A DNA stretch of 64,000 nt from Corylus avellana (Eukaryota > Streptophyta > Magnoliopsida > Fagales > Betulaceae): NCBI RefSeq assembly GCF_901000735.1, contig NC_081547.1, positions 25,722,046 through 25,786,045 on the forward strand. Reading direction: 5' to 3'. The position numbers were made by a program, and so were the translations under genes. Positions within the stretch are counted from its first letter, which is position 1, and each line of letters opens with the position of its first letter. This document shows positions 13,196 through 34,968 of this stretch, piece after piece. A model generated the notes under the pieces. The model saw only the letters and a program-made list of their open reading frames with translations. It searched no databases and was not told the origin of the DNA.

Positions 13196-14282
13196 GTCAT
13201 TTTTTTAATGGGCAAGAGAAATAGAAATACAAGAGAAACTCGATAAGAAGCAAACAAAAACAGCATTAACTTGACTAGGGGTAAAAAAAAAAAGGACTTT
13301 ACTGTCTTGATCGTGTTACATGCATTAACTCAAGAATAGGATCATTTCCACTACTTGAAATGTAGAGAAATTATCTCTTAGTTCAGATTTTATTTTGTTG
13401 TATTTAATGATGTACATAGTACCATGTTATTTAAAATTTTAAATGACATGATAGCATATTTAATATACCATTGGTAAATAAAATATAATTAGGACCATAA
13501 AATATTTTTATCTCCCATTCACTTGAAAGTTGAAATGAAAGAGACCTTGATAATTAACTAGATGGAACTCCAAAAAAATAAAAAAATAAAAAAAATCATA
13601 AGTCTTAATTAACTCATCGATTCATGATTTAAGTGATTCATTATATGTTGGGTTTTCTTCGTTTTTAACATTAGGCACTCTCTTTTTCTCTCAGGTTGAG
13701 GTAGATATTGGAAGAAAGCAAGAATATATATATATATATATATAACCATTTCTCATGATACCTTGATATCAGTGATAAGAAAACATTTATATGTATTTAT
13801 TGGTAAATTAAACTCATAAAAATATATGAAAAACAAACAGAGATATTATATAGGAAATATATTGGGTTTATTGACACAAATTATCGGAAACTACTCCCTT
13901 TCATAATAACCAGTTAACTGGGTTGTGCAATTCTGGAGAATACACATTCTTACAACCATACCCCCATATTCAATAGCATTAGAGTGGGGAGAAATAAAGG
14001 CAAGGATCCTTTAGATTCCAGAAAAAAAGAGCCTTAGGCTTATTATTTTACATTACTTCTACCAAAAAAATTATTATAAGAAAATTTTGACAATGACTGG
14101 TCCAAGAGTAAGAGTTAGTTGATACTGCTACATCAGCATTGTGAGATATATATAAGATAGAAATGCAGTATATAGCATTACTCTAAAATACAAACAAATA
14201 AAAAGCGCAGCTCTCAATCACCCAACCACAAAGTCATGGGTTGTGCCATCCTTTGATGTTGACATTCATACGCACGTGTGAT
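13196..14282. other. 3' flank of chorismate synthase, no gene seen
   Basis: This AT-rich segment includes a short (TA)n tract at about 13725-13744 and MITE-like sequence near 14090-14190. The latter carries TGACTGGTCCAAGAGTAAGA and ends GTATATAGCATTACTCT. It should include the 3' UTR and polyadenylation site of the minus-strand gene, but the site could not be fixed. Confidence 0.35.
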
Positions 14283-17200
14283 CTATGGCTCGTGTCTCGT
14301 GCCCACTTCAACGAGGACCTCGTCCTCGTCCTCGTCCTCGATGTACTCATCATCTTGCCTTGGCAAAAGCAAGGGTTCTTGTAGATCTGGGTTGATTGGA
14401 AACAGATTACATTGTGCATGTTGTGCCATCAATTGATCCACAAGCACCAGGGCTACCATGGCTTCTACCATTGGTACAGCTGCATCACCATTCCAAACAA
14501 ACAAACAAACTTTAAAAGTGAAAATTTTCCTTCAAAATAAATCTAGGGGAAAACAAGTCATGAAAATATATTAATTAAGAATCTGATATACTTCTTAATA
14601 CAAGGTCCGATCATTGATGATCATGGTTCTCAAGAACTCTCTAGCCATTGTGCATATCACTGGATCAAGTTCACAAAGACTTGCTAAACCCCCTACTTTT
14701 AGAACTTTTTTATTTATTTATTTTTTTTATTTTTTATCAATTGGTAAGATGCACATGCACAAAATGGGCCCTAGATTCACAATCTCATCCTCCATCTCGT
14801 TCTTATGAGTGAAAAAAAGTGCCATTTAAAATAGAGTTCATTATAAATTTTTGGAGCTTAGATATGAAATGATGGGAAACAAATCACCATTTCTTATATT
14901 CCACCATCAATGTCGATAGATGACGGGGCTAGCAATGATCCAATGGCTTCTACAATTGGTATGGGCACACTTATCAGATGCAGGGGTTTTATTGTCAATT
15001 TGAACATGTGTATCGCATGTGACCCATTTCTGTCGGATTTAAAAGAAAATCCTAACAAAGTGGGCTAAATGAAAGGACTACTTTAAATTTGGAGGAAATT
15101 ACAAATTTGGTGGTAGTTTAAGGGAAGGTAAGTGTAATTTTCCCAAAATAGTTTTAGATGATTAATTTAAGCAAAGAAAAACACAAAAAATCCTGGGGTA
15201 AGATGCGGTGAGTCATTATTGTCAACTGCAAGAATTGCCGGCGAAAAGGGCAAAAAAGAAGGAAAACGTTTAACTCTAAAGAGAGGCCTAGGTGGTGAAT
15301 TAAATTTGATGTATCAAATAGGAACATACCTCGTGGGACAACACAAGGATCATGACGACCACGAGCTATTAGTTCCATCTCTTTTTTGTCTCTAGCAACT
15401 GTACGCTGCTTCTTCTGCACAAGCATCATAAAAATAAATCCATTGAGATTATTTATCTGCAAAAGCTAAAAAGAAACGCCATTTAAGGTGTTCCTTGTTG
15501 GACTAGAAGACTATCTAGGAAATAGAATGCCTTGAATTAGCTTTTGCTAAGCCTAGGGCTATTTAGTTATTTATTACATCATTTTGACTATACTAGACAG
15601 TGCTTTTATTTAACGGTGTAGTACCTAAGCATGATTTGATCAACCTATGATGGAAGACTTATATTTATGATTAGCTTATAGTGAGACTTCAGCTTTGGTA
15701 AATTATTAGAGCATTCACATTGGTTTATGCATATTTTTATGCAAAATGGCTAATCAAAACCCACTTAATCTAGTTTAGCTAATGAGTTTTAGGCCACCTC
15801 AACTTTGTCCAAAAAGCTGCCTTTTCAACCTAGAAAGTAGTAGAAACAGTGGGCTTACTTTGTGACATACATTTTGCAGGAAGATACACATTAGTTTATA
15901 CCCTACAGCATGAATCCCACCTAGGATAACATACAAGTATATACACCAATAGTCATACCAAGTTGCATATACAACCTACACAAGGACTACAAGCCCTTTC
16001 AACTTACCACACCATATACCTAAAACAGAGTTTATCACTCCAAGTACTGGAAAAAAGATCATACCCTCTGTATGAATTGGGCAGCACAATAATGCAAATA
16101 ATCAAGCCTACCCAATGGTTTGTGTGTGGGTGTGTGTGTTCATCTGCATGTGAGTAAAAGCGAGAGAGCGAGAGAGCTTACTGCAATGGTAGCTGTTGGC
16201 TTGAAAGCTACTCTCATATTTATGATTTCCCCATTCGATATTCCTCCCTGCTTGTCAACATAGGTCATCTTAGCAAACCACATTTTCTTAGAGGGAGAGA
16301 AAGAGAAGAAGAAAATCTTAACAATTCTCCCTGCATCTAGTAACAACTAATTTAATTACACAACAAATACCTGTATCCCACCAGAGCGGTTTGTTCTTGT
16401 CCTGATTTTTCCATGTTCATCAGTGTAGAACTCATCATTATGTTCACTGCCAGTCAAAGAAGTACCTAGAAAAGTTTTCACAGAAAAACTATTAAAAGAC
16501 ACTCATGGTGCATTGAAGACATACAAATTAAGCCTCTCAAGTAATCATTCTCCTGTGGCCCAGGTCAGTTTCAAAAATGAGATGGCAATAGTAGTTGAGA
16601 CAACAATGTAAATTTCTCAACCTGCAAAGCCACTGCCAAACTCAAAGCCCTTTGTTGCGGGTAATGACATAACAGCTTTGGCCAGCTCAGCTTCTAGTTT
16701 GTCAAAGACTGGTGAGCCAAGCCCCTGACAAACAATAATGAAATTTCTACCTTCAGTTGAAGATATTACAATATTACATTAAAAAATAAATTTAATAATT
16801 TCAGCACTAAGTCAAGAACCTGCCCTCCAAAATTTCACAAATTGAGGTACAATAAACACATACAATTTTTTTTTTTTTTTATTATTATTACTATTTAATT
16901 ATTTATTTGGGGGGGGGTTCTTACTGATGGGCAATCCCTCGCAATGCATGTAACAACACCGCCGATAGAATTTCCCCTCACCCGGACAGCATCTATAGCT
17001 TCAATCATCTTTTCAGCATATTCTGGATCTGGGCACCTAACAATATTACTCTCAATCTGGTAATTTTTAGTACAGGGAAAAGTCAGGCCAATGTATATTC
17101 AAGAAAAAAAAAATTAGGAAAACAGAAACTGGGGAATGAGAGAGACAGAGAGAGAGAGAGAGGATGAAGATGTGGGCCAGGAATGCATAGCAACAATCCT

Positions 17201-20200
17201 ATTTTTGTGGCTTGTTTGAAGGATCACAACAAAAAGATGTCAAAATTAACATCAGTTTTTTTACCTGATCAAGTGACAAAGTGTAATGATCAACCAAACC
17301 CTCCGGAAGTACAACCTTGTGAACTTTAGAGACATAAGCAAGAATCTGAAGACAAGAAACAAAAAAAAAAAAAAAAGTTTTAGAGAAGAAAGGAAAAAGA
17401 AAAAGAAAAACTCACAAACTACAACCAACAATATGATTGCAGTATATCACATTTTTATGGATGCACTCTACCGATAATATAGTTAAACTATGACACTGGA
17501 CTGAAGAGGTTTCAGAGTTTACCACCCAACCAGTAGATATTTGCCCATGGAAATTAAGAGCTACCAATTATAATTACTTGTTTAGGAACATGTAACAGAG
17601 AGTTTGTAGTTACCAATGTCAGCATCAAGCCAAATTCAAACTTCTCTCAGCTAGCAGCATTTTCATTTTTGATAAGTGGAATCAACTCAACTCAACCAAG
17701 CCTTAATCCCAATTAAGTTGGGGCCAGCTCAATAGATCCTCACAACTAATTCGGGTTGGCCATATTTTGACACGGAGAATTGAGTGCAATAAATATATGC
17801 ATCTATAAGATGACTAAACCAAATGAGTTTCCATGCATCATTATCATTATTTATTGTAACGCAATTGATAAAAAAGAAAAAAGAAACATGAAATGAACTT
17901 CAGGAATAGACAGAGACACCAAGAGGAGATCAAATTCACGAGCATCAACAAAAAAGTGTAAGCATTACACACCGAGACCCTCATAATCATAAAGAAAAAG
18001 ACAAAACAGAGTTTTCTGCAACTCAACGAAATATACACACCTCAATTCCTGCAAGGGTCTTAAGGATTTTTTTGGCAACAGCCCCAGCAGCAACTCTTCC
18101 AATAGTTTCTCTTGCTGAAGATCTACCGCCACCCTTGAATTATAAAATGAACTAATATATAATTCGTCCAATAAAATTTGAATTTCCAAAATGCAAAACG
18201 AAGATGCTTCCTTTTCATCCCTGGTCCTTCTTCCATCCTCCCACTTTTCAAAATTACCATTGATCTGTGGGTCTATGTGAGTCCCACTCATGGACCCCAT
18301 AGATTCAATGGTGATTTTAAAAAGTAGGAGGATGGGAGAAGGATTAGGGGAGGCTGTATTACATATCTCAATGCAAATAGCACCATTATACTTCAATGCC
18401 AAAAGACATTACCTGTATGGATCTGACACCATACTTCATGTCATAAGTTGCATCAGCATGAGAAGGCCTATAAGCCTTTGACATTTCACTGTAATCCTGA
18501 AAATTTTAAAAACATAATTATTGAAAATCTTCTGAGCACCAAAAAGGCAGCAAAACAATGTCAATTGAGTAATATGTTGCACAAGCATCAGCATAATGCA
18601 TATGTGCCCCATAAACTGTAGACATAAGAACTTAACTTATATCATCCTAAACTGCGACTCACTAGATTTATATTCATATATCAATAACTAGCCAATACAT
18701 TTGTTGATATAAAAATTCTAATCATTCATCCGAAGAAGAAAAAAAAAATAACTACCCAGTACACATCTTTCCACAGCCATTGAATTGCTTTACCATTATT
18801 TAGCCAAATGCATCTATTAATTAAGGGAATGTTTGGACACCTCAAAGAACATTAAAGCATTCCATTCTATTTTCCCCTCAAATAAAATAACATCAGTTCC
18901 CAGAAATGAATCCATCAATCAAGGCACCTTATAAAAGACAAAATAATATTGGAACAATTTCAATTTGAGACATCCTAGGAACAACCCTCAAGACCAAATC
19001 AATGGGAGGATTTTGCCTCCATGAGACATCCCAATGCACTCAGCATTACATTTGTCCAGTTGAAAGAAACCTTCACATAAAGAACCCATAATAGGTGCCC
19101 GAAAATTTAGAGCCAGTTCAAATACAGACTGCATGAAGAATGAAAAAACACCCAGGAAAGATATGTCTATTAACCATCCAAAATAGTTGCCTATCCTCTA
19201 AGTATTTCCCTACAAACCCATTACATTATAAACATATAGCATTAAATACTCACATGTCCTCTCTGATCAGTGTTGGGTACAAGTACAAGGATTGGCGTTC
19301 CAGTAGTAAGTCCTGCAGTTGAAAAAGATTTTCCAGCTGAGTGCCACAAAAGAAAAAGTTATTAAATGACAATGACAACAAAGATCTTAACCTTCAGAAA
19401 CGCCTGATAGTATCCGGCATGTATCAGTCTCCTTCCTCGGGGTAGTAATTCGACTCTGGCCTGGCCTCCTGAACACAACATCTTTAACAGATTAATCCCC
19501 AAAAAAATTTATCATCAATAGAAATCAGTGTCCCAGTATTTCTAACTCTACTGGTTCCAACTCACATGGAAGACACATCAATATATCATACAAATGCTAT
19601 TGGGTAAGTAAGGACACAATGCTCATCAGTAAGGAATATAATGAAATGCGAGTCCATAACATCCACTACCTTCTGTCGAGTTCGAATTGCATATCGGCTT
19701 CTGAGAGGGGAAGTCTAGGAGGGCATCCATCAATGATACAACCAACACCACCCCCATGAGATTCTCCAAAAGTTGTTACGCGAAAATAATTCCCAAATGT
19801 ACTGCCAGCAGCTTGAATCTCTGTTATTCAGCATTAACAATGTCAGAATCCAAAACTTCCAACTTATTAGTCCAATGCTCCAATCCCATTACTCCCATTT
19901 CTTTATTTTTCTTTTCTTTGCTTTAATAAATAACCCAATTTAGAGCTTTCCTAACTTTCATTATAAAGTCCAGTTTTACCTACTAACTATGCAATGTGGG
20001 ACTTAACACCTATGACTACCCTTATAAACCACTTACTCTACGTGAACTTTTTCCCATCTTCCCAATATAGGACCAAGGTGTTACATTGTTTCTGGCTCTG
20101 AGCTTGTCTTCCACCCCCAAATCTCCAATGAAGTGACAAACATTTCTCTCAATCCCTGTCTCTGTGGTGTTCCTGTTAATGGGTTTTATCTTTTACATCA

Positions 20201-21854
20201 CAAATTTCGTTTTTTATGGAGGATTCAATCGGGATGCAAAGCCCAGCTGGCGCTTTGAAGTCTTTGGTGGCTTTGGTAAAGTTTATGGGGTTCAGCAAAG
20301 GGAGTGCTTTTCCTATGCTTCGTCCCATTTGATGTTGAGGAGTGAGTGTGAACTTCTGTAAGAGAGAGACTCTCAAGGAGGAGGAATTAGGATCCTCTCC
20401 AATTCATTTGAACCAATAATATCGAGTTAATTATATTGCAAGAGTATTTTTGTCAATTCAAAAGTAAAATTGCAAAAATAGCCTTATAATATAATTAAAT
20501 GAATATTATACCATTCAAATGAATTGAAGATGATCTTGTTTCCGGAAGAAGGGAGAGAGGAGAAATAATAAAAAAAAATAAAGTTCTCATTATTTTATTC
20601 CGTTCAATGTGCTACAATAAACTTTCATACATGAAAGCTAATGGTAGCAAAATGGTAGCCAAATGACTATTATATATGGCTACTCTGCTGGATGAGTAAA
20701 ATGGCTAATAATAGTTAAATATAATCATTATGAGCCATTTAGAACATCTGCTGGAGATGCTCCAACACCGACCCTAAACACTTAAAAGGCCTATCAAATC
20801 CGTTGTAATAACCAATAAATTCCACCACAAGAGTAAATAAACACCAGTTGTGGTAGTAATGTTGATACAATTTGATACAATGGTAATAATGTTGATACTG
20901 ATAGTGTGAACATAGTAGTTTAGAGAAGTCCATGAAGAAATTCTTAATATCTATATTTCACCATGCTCCTAACAGCATTTGGATATAATGACAGATTAAA
21001 CGTGGAAATTAAAGAAAGGCTGCCTCAACATTTCTTGAGACAGATAATTATCTGGATTGAAGTGATCGGGTAAAATCCTATATGATGGCTCAAGATCTTT
21101 GGAACACTGTTGATCCACCACTGAACCTCTTAAGCAAGAAGATGATGAAGCTGTTTCTAAGGATCAGAGCAACAAGAATTTCGTGGCTTTACAGGTTATT
21201 CAAAATTCTTCTGGGCCAGACACAGTTGCTGAGATTGAGGAGATTAATTCTACAAATGTTGCTCGGAATACTTTGGCAGAAGAGTGTAACATGCCCAACA
21301 ATATTAACATTACTCCCATTTCTTTATTTTTCTTTTCTTTGCTTTAATAAATAACCCAAATTTCTAGCGTTAAATTCCATTTCAAAGCAAATAGAGTCGA
21401 CCCAATTCACACTGATGGATGAGTCAAAGAAATAATCAGTTTAATCAAGAGAGAAATTGGGGCTAATGTTATGTGGCAGGGATTTTGCAATAATATATTA
21501 TTCTTTTACATGGCCTTTGCTTGACTTATGAGAACTTTAGGCCAGCATCAGTTATCAATTAGCATTGCACATTAGCAAATCTCAGACAGCAAATTGAAAA
21601 ATACCAAGGAATTAATTTAAGAAATAAAAACAACTGTAAATAACAATGATTAAGCAAATGATCAAGTTGCATAAAAACATAAACAGTAGAGAGAGAGAGA
21701 GAGAGTACTAACGGAGCTTCTTTGGATTGCGGGTACGGATAGAGATGTGTACAGGGGAAGGATTAAGAGATGGAGGCATGTAAAAGAGTCCGGAGAAGCC
21801 ATCGGTTCTTGAGGCGCCCAGAAATGGCTTCGTTGAGAGAGACGACCAAGCCAT
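14283..21854 (-). CDS. CS: Chorismate synthase, plastidic, 13 exons
   Basis: The enzyme catalyses the last shikimate-pathway step, EPSP to chorismate, using reduced FMN in plastids. Minus-strand exons: 21854-21713, 19820-19670, 19468-19392, 19312-19254, 18496-18413, 18133-18041, 17345-17265, 17056-16925, 16724-16622, 16465-16371, 16247-16182, 15414-15330, 14479-14283. All 12 introns are GT-AG and the phases join to one frame of 454 residues, close to other plant enzymes. Residues 1-50 are rich in Ser/Thr/Pro, fitting a transit peptide. Signature motifs are present: [10 protein letters not shown] (63-72), [20 protein letters not shown] (173-192) and the [14 protein letters not shown] region (about 333-346). 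The C-terminus is an acidic tail ([12 protein letters not shown]). The start is the ATG at 21854; the downstream Met26 lies in the transit region. No frame damage was seen, so the gene looks functional. Introns carry MITEs and a retrotransposon gag remnant. Confidence 0.96.
17685..17775. mobile_element. SINE/RTE-derived fragment in a chorismate synthase intron
   Basis: The sequence CTCAACTCAACCAAGCCTTA, continuing into CCCAATTAAGTTGGGG and AGATCCTC, resembles the widespread plant SINE/RTE 3' region (AGCCTTATCCCAACTAAGTGGGGTC-like, recalled). It lies in the intron between the exons at 17265-17345 and 18041-18133. Ends and target duplication are not resolved. Confidence 0.45.
18222..18347. mobile_element. 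Hairpin MITE in a chorismate synthase intron
   Basis: Two ~44-bp arms are near-perfect reverse complements. The left (18222-18265) contains CCATCCTCCCACTTTTCAAA and the right (18304-18347) contains TTTAAAAAGTAGGAGGATGG. About 38 bp separates them. It sits roughly 90 bp upstream of the exon that starts at 18133 in gene orientation, so it folds close to a splice acceptor. Confidence 0.75.
19887..19938. repeat. 52-bp direct repeat, copy 1 (chorismate synthase intron 1)
   Basis: The segment runs from CATTACTCCC to TAAATAACCCAA and is identical over 52 bases to 21308-21359. The two copies flank 1,369 bp of intron that contains a retrotransposon gag remnant and MITE sequence. Confidence 0.9.
20388..20540. 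mobile_element. MITE in chorismate synthase intron 1
   Basis: The left arm AGGATCCTCTCCAATTCATT and the right arm AATGAATTGAAGATGATCTT are inverted over about 25 bp with a few mismatches. The interior is AT-rich and contains TATAATATAATTAAATG. The element is about 150 bp. Confidence 0.6.
21040..21300 (+). pseudogene. Retrotransposon gag-like remnant in intron 1 of chorismate synthase
   Basis: Reading the plus strand gives [27 protein letters not shown], where a TGA replaces the expected Trp. After a frameshift near NLL it continues in another frame with [20 protein letters not shown] and similar sequence. This resembles the N-terminal gag polyprotein segment of Copia retrotransposons (DUF4219/UBN2-like, 'NYxxWs...yLxaqdLWd'). 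It is antisense to the host gene and broken by at least one stop and one frameshift. No LTRs or reverse transcriptase are seen nearby. Confidence 0.6.
21308..21359. repeat. 52-bp direct repeat, copy 2 (chorismate synthase intron 1)
   Basis: It is identical to 19887-19938. The copies lie in direct orientation on either side of the gag-remnant segment. Confidence 0.9.
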
Positions 21855-23723
21855 CGATCACTACCTCTCTCTCTCGTACACAGCAAACGAACACAGAGAG
21901 AGATTAGAGAGAAGGGTTGGTTGGTGAATTTGGTGGCTTTGCCTTTCGAAAATGTTTTTTATAGAACAAGCAACGGCCACCTACCCTCCATTTCCAAAGG
22001 GAAACATTTTTTTTTTTTTGTTTTTTTTACTCTTTTGCCCTTTTGGTGTGCTCGAGTTGTTTCTGTTCTGGGTTTGGTCATGGGGGTGGGTGGGTACACC
22101 GCACACCACTGAAAATGTTGGTGGGAAGGCGTGTGTGCTCGGGTTTTTTTTTTTTTTTTTTTTTCATTAATATATATATATATATAATTATAAAAAGGAT
22201 AGAAATTTTTTTCAAACCAGATATCTAGCCTTTTTTTTTTTTTTTTTTAAAGGAAATTCATATCAGTCTCATTCATAAAAATCATCATGAGTATAAAGCT
22301 CTTACAAATAACCATAGCCAAAGCTACAAGGTTACAAGATGACATATTATACTCCAAACACAAAACCAATCCACTAACCCATGAATAAGCTACATATTAA
22401 AAAACATATATATGCCAAACAGACTCAAACTCATGTGTTTATAAACATTTAAAAGAGACATTAAATTTAGTCTAAGTTAATAAACTACTATTAATGATAT
22501 TAAGAATTTTATGTATCTTTTAAATGTTTATAGACACATGTCACTATTTTAAATGGGTTAGAGGATATTTCTTTTTGGAGGAAATTTTTGTCCTTATAAA
22601 AATATCTTTTTTTTTTAGATTTTGCCAAACTCTTAATTCTGATTTTTTTTCTTGTTGGCCGAATAACTCATATATTACCCCTAAGGAGTAACTCAACCAG
22701 TTAAACCAAATCGGCTTCAATTCAAGAGAGGGCATACGGGTAACTAAACATGGAATCTTTTGCCTTTTAGAGATTCAAGGTTGAAATACTGTAATTCGGA
22801 TATCCACCATGGTTTTCCTTTTTGGCTCCTCACTCGTCAGGCTCAGCTAGAAAAAACACATGAACAAATAAAAACAAAAGCCCCACATAAACAAAAATTC
22901 CAGTAAATCGAATTAATTTGACTGGATTCCTTAACATTTTAAGCTTTGAAATTTAATTAGGCGCTTCCTATTATTTTGCTACTTTTTATATAATTAAGAC
23001 AGCCAATATGATTTTTAGCAAAAAAAAAAATCTACATTATTTTAGGAGCAATTCGGGTCAACTTGATCAATAATTCCAAACATTTGTGGCCGTTGATTTC
23101 CACTACATCTCTCCACTTACTCTCACAACTCAAGACCGTGTATAACGTTGTCCACTGGGGTCAGTGGGTCAAACATGTGTTCGGTACCATTACCAACAAC
23201 CATGTGTCAACCAGAATATAGGAAGAAAAAAAAAAAAAAAAACTAGAATATTTAAAATTAATGAATTTTTTTCTGAAAAATTCCCAGTTTCTAAATTTTG
23301 CTCTTTGGGTACAGGGAAAAAAACTATAGAAATCTGTTACGATTCTATAGTTGAATGGATAGAAACAATCTGAAATTAATAATTAGATACCACGTTACGA
23401 GTTTGAGCCACAAATGGGGAGACTTGTATATTAGATTAAAATATGCTACAATCAAGTGAGTGCCAATAGAATGAACCGCCATAGATGTCAGAGAATTCAG
23501 AAACGTGGTGGGTTAAGAGTTTAACCAAATCAATATCCAACATCGAATCCCGATATCATCCAAAAAAAATTTCTTTTATTGTTTTGACAAAACAAATCAT
23601 GTATCCTCCATTAATAAATCAAAGCTACACTACATATTGCTGCAGTTTTGCAGGCATGTAAAACTTTTCTTTAGTTCTATAAGACTATCAAATTTGGAAG
23701 TGGATAAGGTACAATGCATACCC
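21855..23723. other. Spacer between ADCS 3' end and chorismate synthase start
   Basis: This 1.87-kb spacer must hold the chorismate synthase promoter and the ADCS 3' UTR. Just upstream of the chorismate synthase ATG (21860-21907) the minus strand is TCTCTC-rich, as is common in plant 5' leaders. T-tracts lie at 22007-22019, 22145-22164 and 22231-22248. The sequence after 22249 resembles an inverted retroelement tail. A small MITE is at 22432-22541. No gene is seen. Confidence 0.5.
22432..22541. mobile_element. Small MITE in the CS-ADCS spacer
   Basis: The left arm CATGTGTTTATAAACATTTA is inverted at the right as TAAATGTTTATAGACACATG, with AAAGAGA/TCTTT continuing inward. Total length is about 110 bp. 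Confidence 0.7.
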
Positions 23724-32325
<8,602 letters not shown>

Positions 32326-34290
32326 ATTTATCAACAAGGGGCCGGGAAACCCAAATTTTTATATGTGATCACACAACCTCCACCACCACCTCCACACCTT
32401 CTGCAAGATAAAAATGCTTACAATCAGATAATCACTCCATTTGTTAAAATTTTTGTTTTCTGTCCTTTACTTTCTATTCTCAAAACAAAAACATTAGTAA
32501 ACAAACCAAACACAAAACACACACAAAACAGTTTTCTCAACACCTTTTTCAAATCAAAAACAAAACAAAAAAACACCCTCCAAAACACATTAACAAACAT
32601 AGCCAATAAATAATTCCAAGTGAAGCAGCTTGATTTTCATGAGCGCATTTGAATAAGCTAATCTAACAAAAATCAACTTGATGTACACTGAAAATCTCTT
32701 TTTGTCAGTCTATATTTAATTTCCTCACATCAATGAGCACTGCAAAATTTCCGGAACCAGATTAGCTTGGCCAGACGGATCAATTAGTAACATTCAGGCT
32801 CTGTTCCAGTCCGAAATAACTCAGCATAAGCAATGTTTATCCGAAAGATTCAGATAAATATTCAGAAATATTATCAAACGCGTCTAATAAGCAAACGTAT
32901 GAACACGCACATACTACATACCAACATATATGCGAAGCAATACATCGAGAAAGCATAATTTAAAGCCAGAATTTATTGAAACGAAAGGTTTAAGGAAGAG
33001 ATGCTGGGACTCAAACCTCAGAGCATGGTGCCTCTGTAGAGAGGGGGGGGGGGTGAGGAAGAGAGGGAGAGAAAATAGGAGGATGGGGGTGGATGCGTTA
33101 AAAGGCGAAGAAGGGCGGTAGAATTAAAGAAGCAAGTGGGATCCACAATTTGGTGTAGAGGTGGGACCCACATAAAAGATATGGGCGGTCCAGATTCTCT
33201 AACATCATCATTGTACCGTGAAATGGACTCCTGTCACTGGAGTGGAAAGTAGAGGATCCTCGGCCGCCTCTCCTTGGACCTTCAAACTTTCTTTTCTGGG
33301 TAAACATAAACTTAAATTAAAAAGGGAAAAGGTCGTTTACAAATCTTGTCTCCTCCCTTGGCCATCTTCAATGGGGGATAGAAGAATGCGGCTTTTGAGC
33401 CTAAGATTTCCATATCAACTTTGTAAAATTTAATTTAAAAATCATAAAATAATTCAATTCAATGGTGAAGAACAAACCATAGGATGTGATAATAAACCCC
33501 ACTTGTGTTCTTGATCTGTAAAGAAAGCGACAGTTCCGCGAGTTCTGTTTCCCGTTTTTCAATGCTAAAAGATCCCTGGACTTTGCATATTGTCGTTATT
33601 CATGCATGGAACGCTGCTATGTCACTAAGATTTATGCCGGAAATTGTAAAATATATATTTGACAGGAACCAATATTACAATTCTGACTTCCTATGCTAAT
33701 TTAATAATTAAAATTTTCAAATATTTTCCAGACCTAATTTATATATATATATATATATATATTGGAAGGTTGGACACTATTCAAGCTTTTTCCCTTCCTT
33801 TTCTTTCGCTGTTAACAAATAACAACCTCTTCTTTCTTCACCAACTTTGTTGGGTTGGTGACTTGGTGGATCTCTTTCATCACCAACAAAAATTATTATT
33901 TTGTTGGTGAACCTCATTTCACGTCTCTGTGCGCAGCCGGGTCATTGAATTCTCGATTTTTTTTTTTTTTTTTATCACCACTATTAGTGTTTTATCAAAC
34001 CGAATCTTTTTTACTTCATCTATTATAGTGACAATTATTCTTTATATTTGATAACTCTTCAGTCATCGGCAGAGATGGATTAATGAGGGGGACTGAGAGT
34101 GGCCTTAGTCCCCCTAAATTATAAAGAAAAAAAATAAAAAAAAAATAAAGGTATTTTTTGTCAATTAGTCTCTCCTCAGAAAGATTTTAGTCCTTGGTCT
34201 CTCTCCAAATTAAAAGATGGATCTGTCCCTAAGACTCATTGGTCTATACCCAGAAATGAATCATAAAAAAACAAAAGACCGACCAAAAAT
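32326..34290. other. ADCS promoter and 5' region, then intergenic DNA
   Basis: A splice-acceptor-like TATCTTGCAG (minus strand, near 32404) suggests a leader intron. A CT-rich minus-strand leader near 33035-33080 fits a 5' UTR. The ORFs on both strands at 33098-33433 look like composition artefacts of promoter DNA. An (AT)n tract is at 33742-33762 and a T-run at about 33959-33974. No other gene is seen. Confidence 0.4.
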
Positions 34291-34586
34291 GACTCATTGG
34301 TCTAGCACACCATTATCACTTGTGCTCTGTTAATCCTATTAAAAATGCATTGAGAATTACATATTGTAAAGACAAATGTTAATTTAATAAACTGAATTTA
34401 AAGAATTTGGAAGAAACCCTTGTCCAATAATAATCGGCATCAATGCATTTTAGCAATTTTTTGGATTGGGAGGGACAACAATTAAACCTATAAATTGAGA
34501 AAAGACAATCATTAATCAAAGAAACCAAATCTAAACTCGTAAAAATGACCATGCATCATTAAAACCCAAAAGAGAGTAAAGTTTTA

Positions 34587-34968
34587 GGGAAAACTTTACT
34601 TCACTACCACGTGTTTTTAGAAGACACCGCAAAATTTTAAAAACTCTCAATTTAATCACATGAACTTTCAATTTGATTCAGTTGACCCCGTCTCTCAAAT
34701 TTAGCCGTTAATCCCTAACGAAAATAACTAAAAAGACCAAATTATCCTTTGGTGTTCTTTTTTAAAAAAAATTTAATTTAAAATTAAGGGTAAATTTATA
34801 ATTTTATAAAAAAAGGTTGGGGGTATAAAGGTCATTTTAGCACTTTTAAGACGGAGGTGATGCATTACATCAAATTGAAATTTTATGGAATGAAATTAAG
34901 AGTTTTAAAATTTTGGGAGAGTCTTTTTAAAATACGTAGTAATTCAAGAGTTTTAAGTAAATTTCTCC
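34587..34968. mobile_element. Mutator-type MITE with perfect 9-bp target duplication
   Basis: The 382-bp insert is flanked by AAAGTTTTA at 34578-34586 and 34969-34977. The ends are inverted: left GGGAAAACTTTACTTCACTA; right arm, reverse complemented, GGAGAAATTTACTTAAAACT. Arms of ~80 bp continue through AAAATTTTAAAAACTCTCAA. The paralogous site in copy B (about 38659) has a single AAGTTTTATT and no insert. A 9-bp target duplication is typical of Mutator-like elements. Confidence 0.88.
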
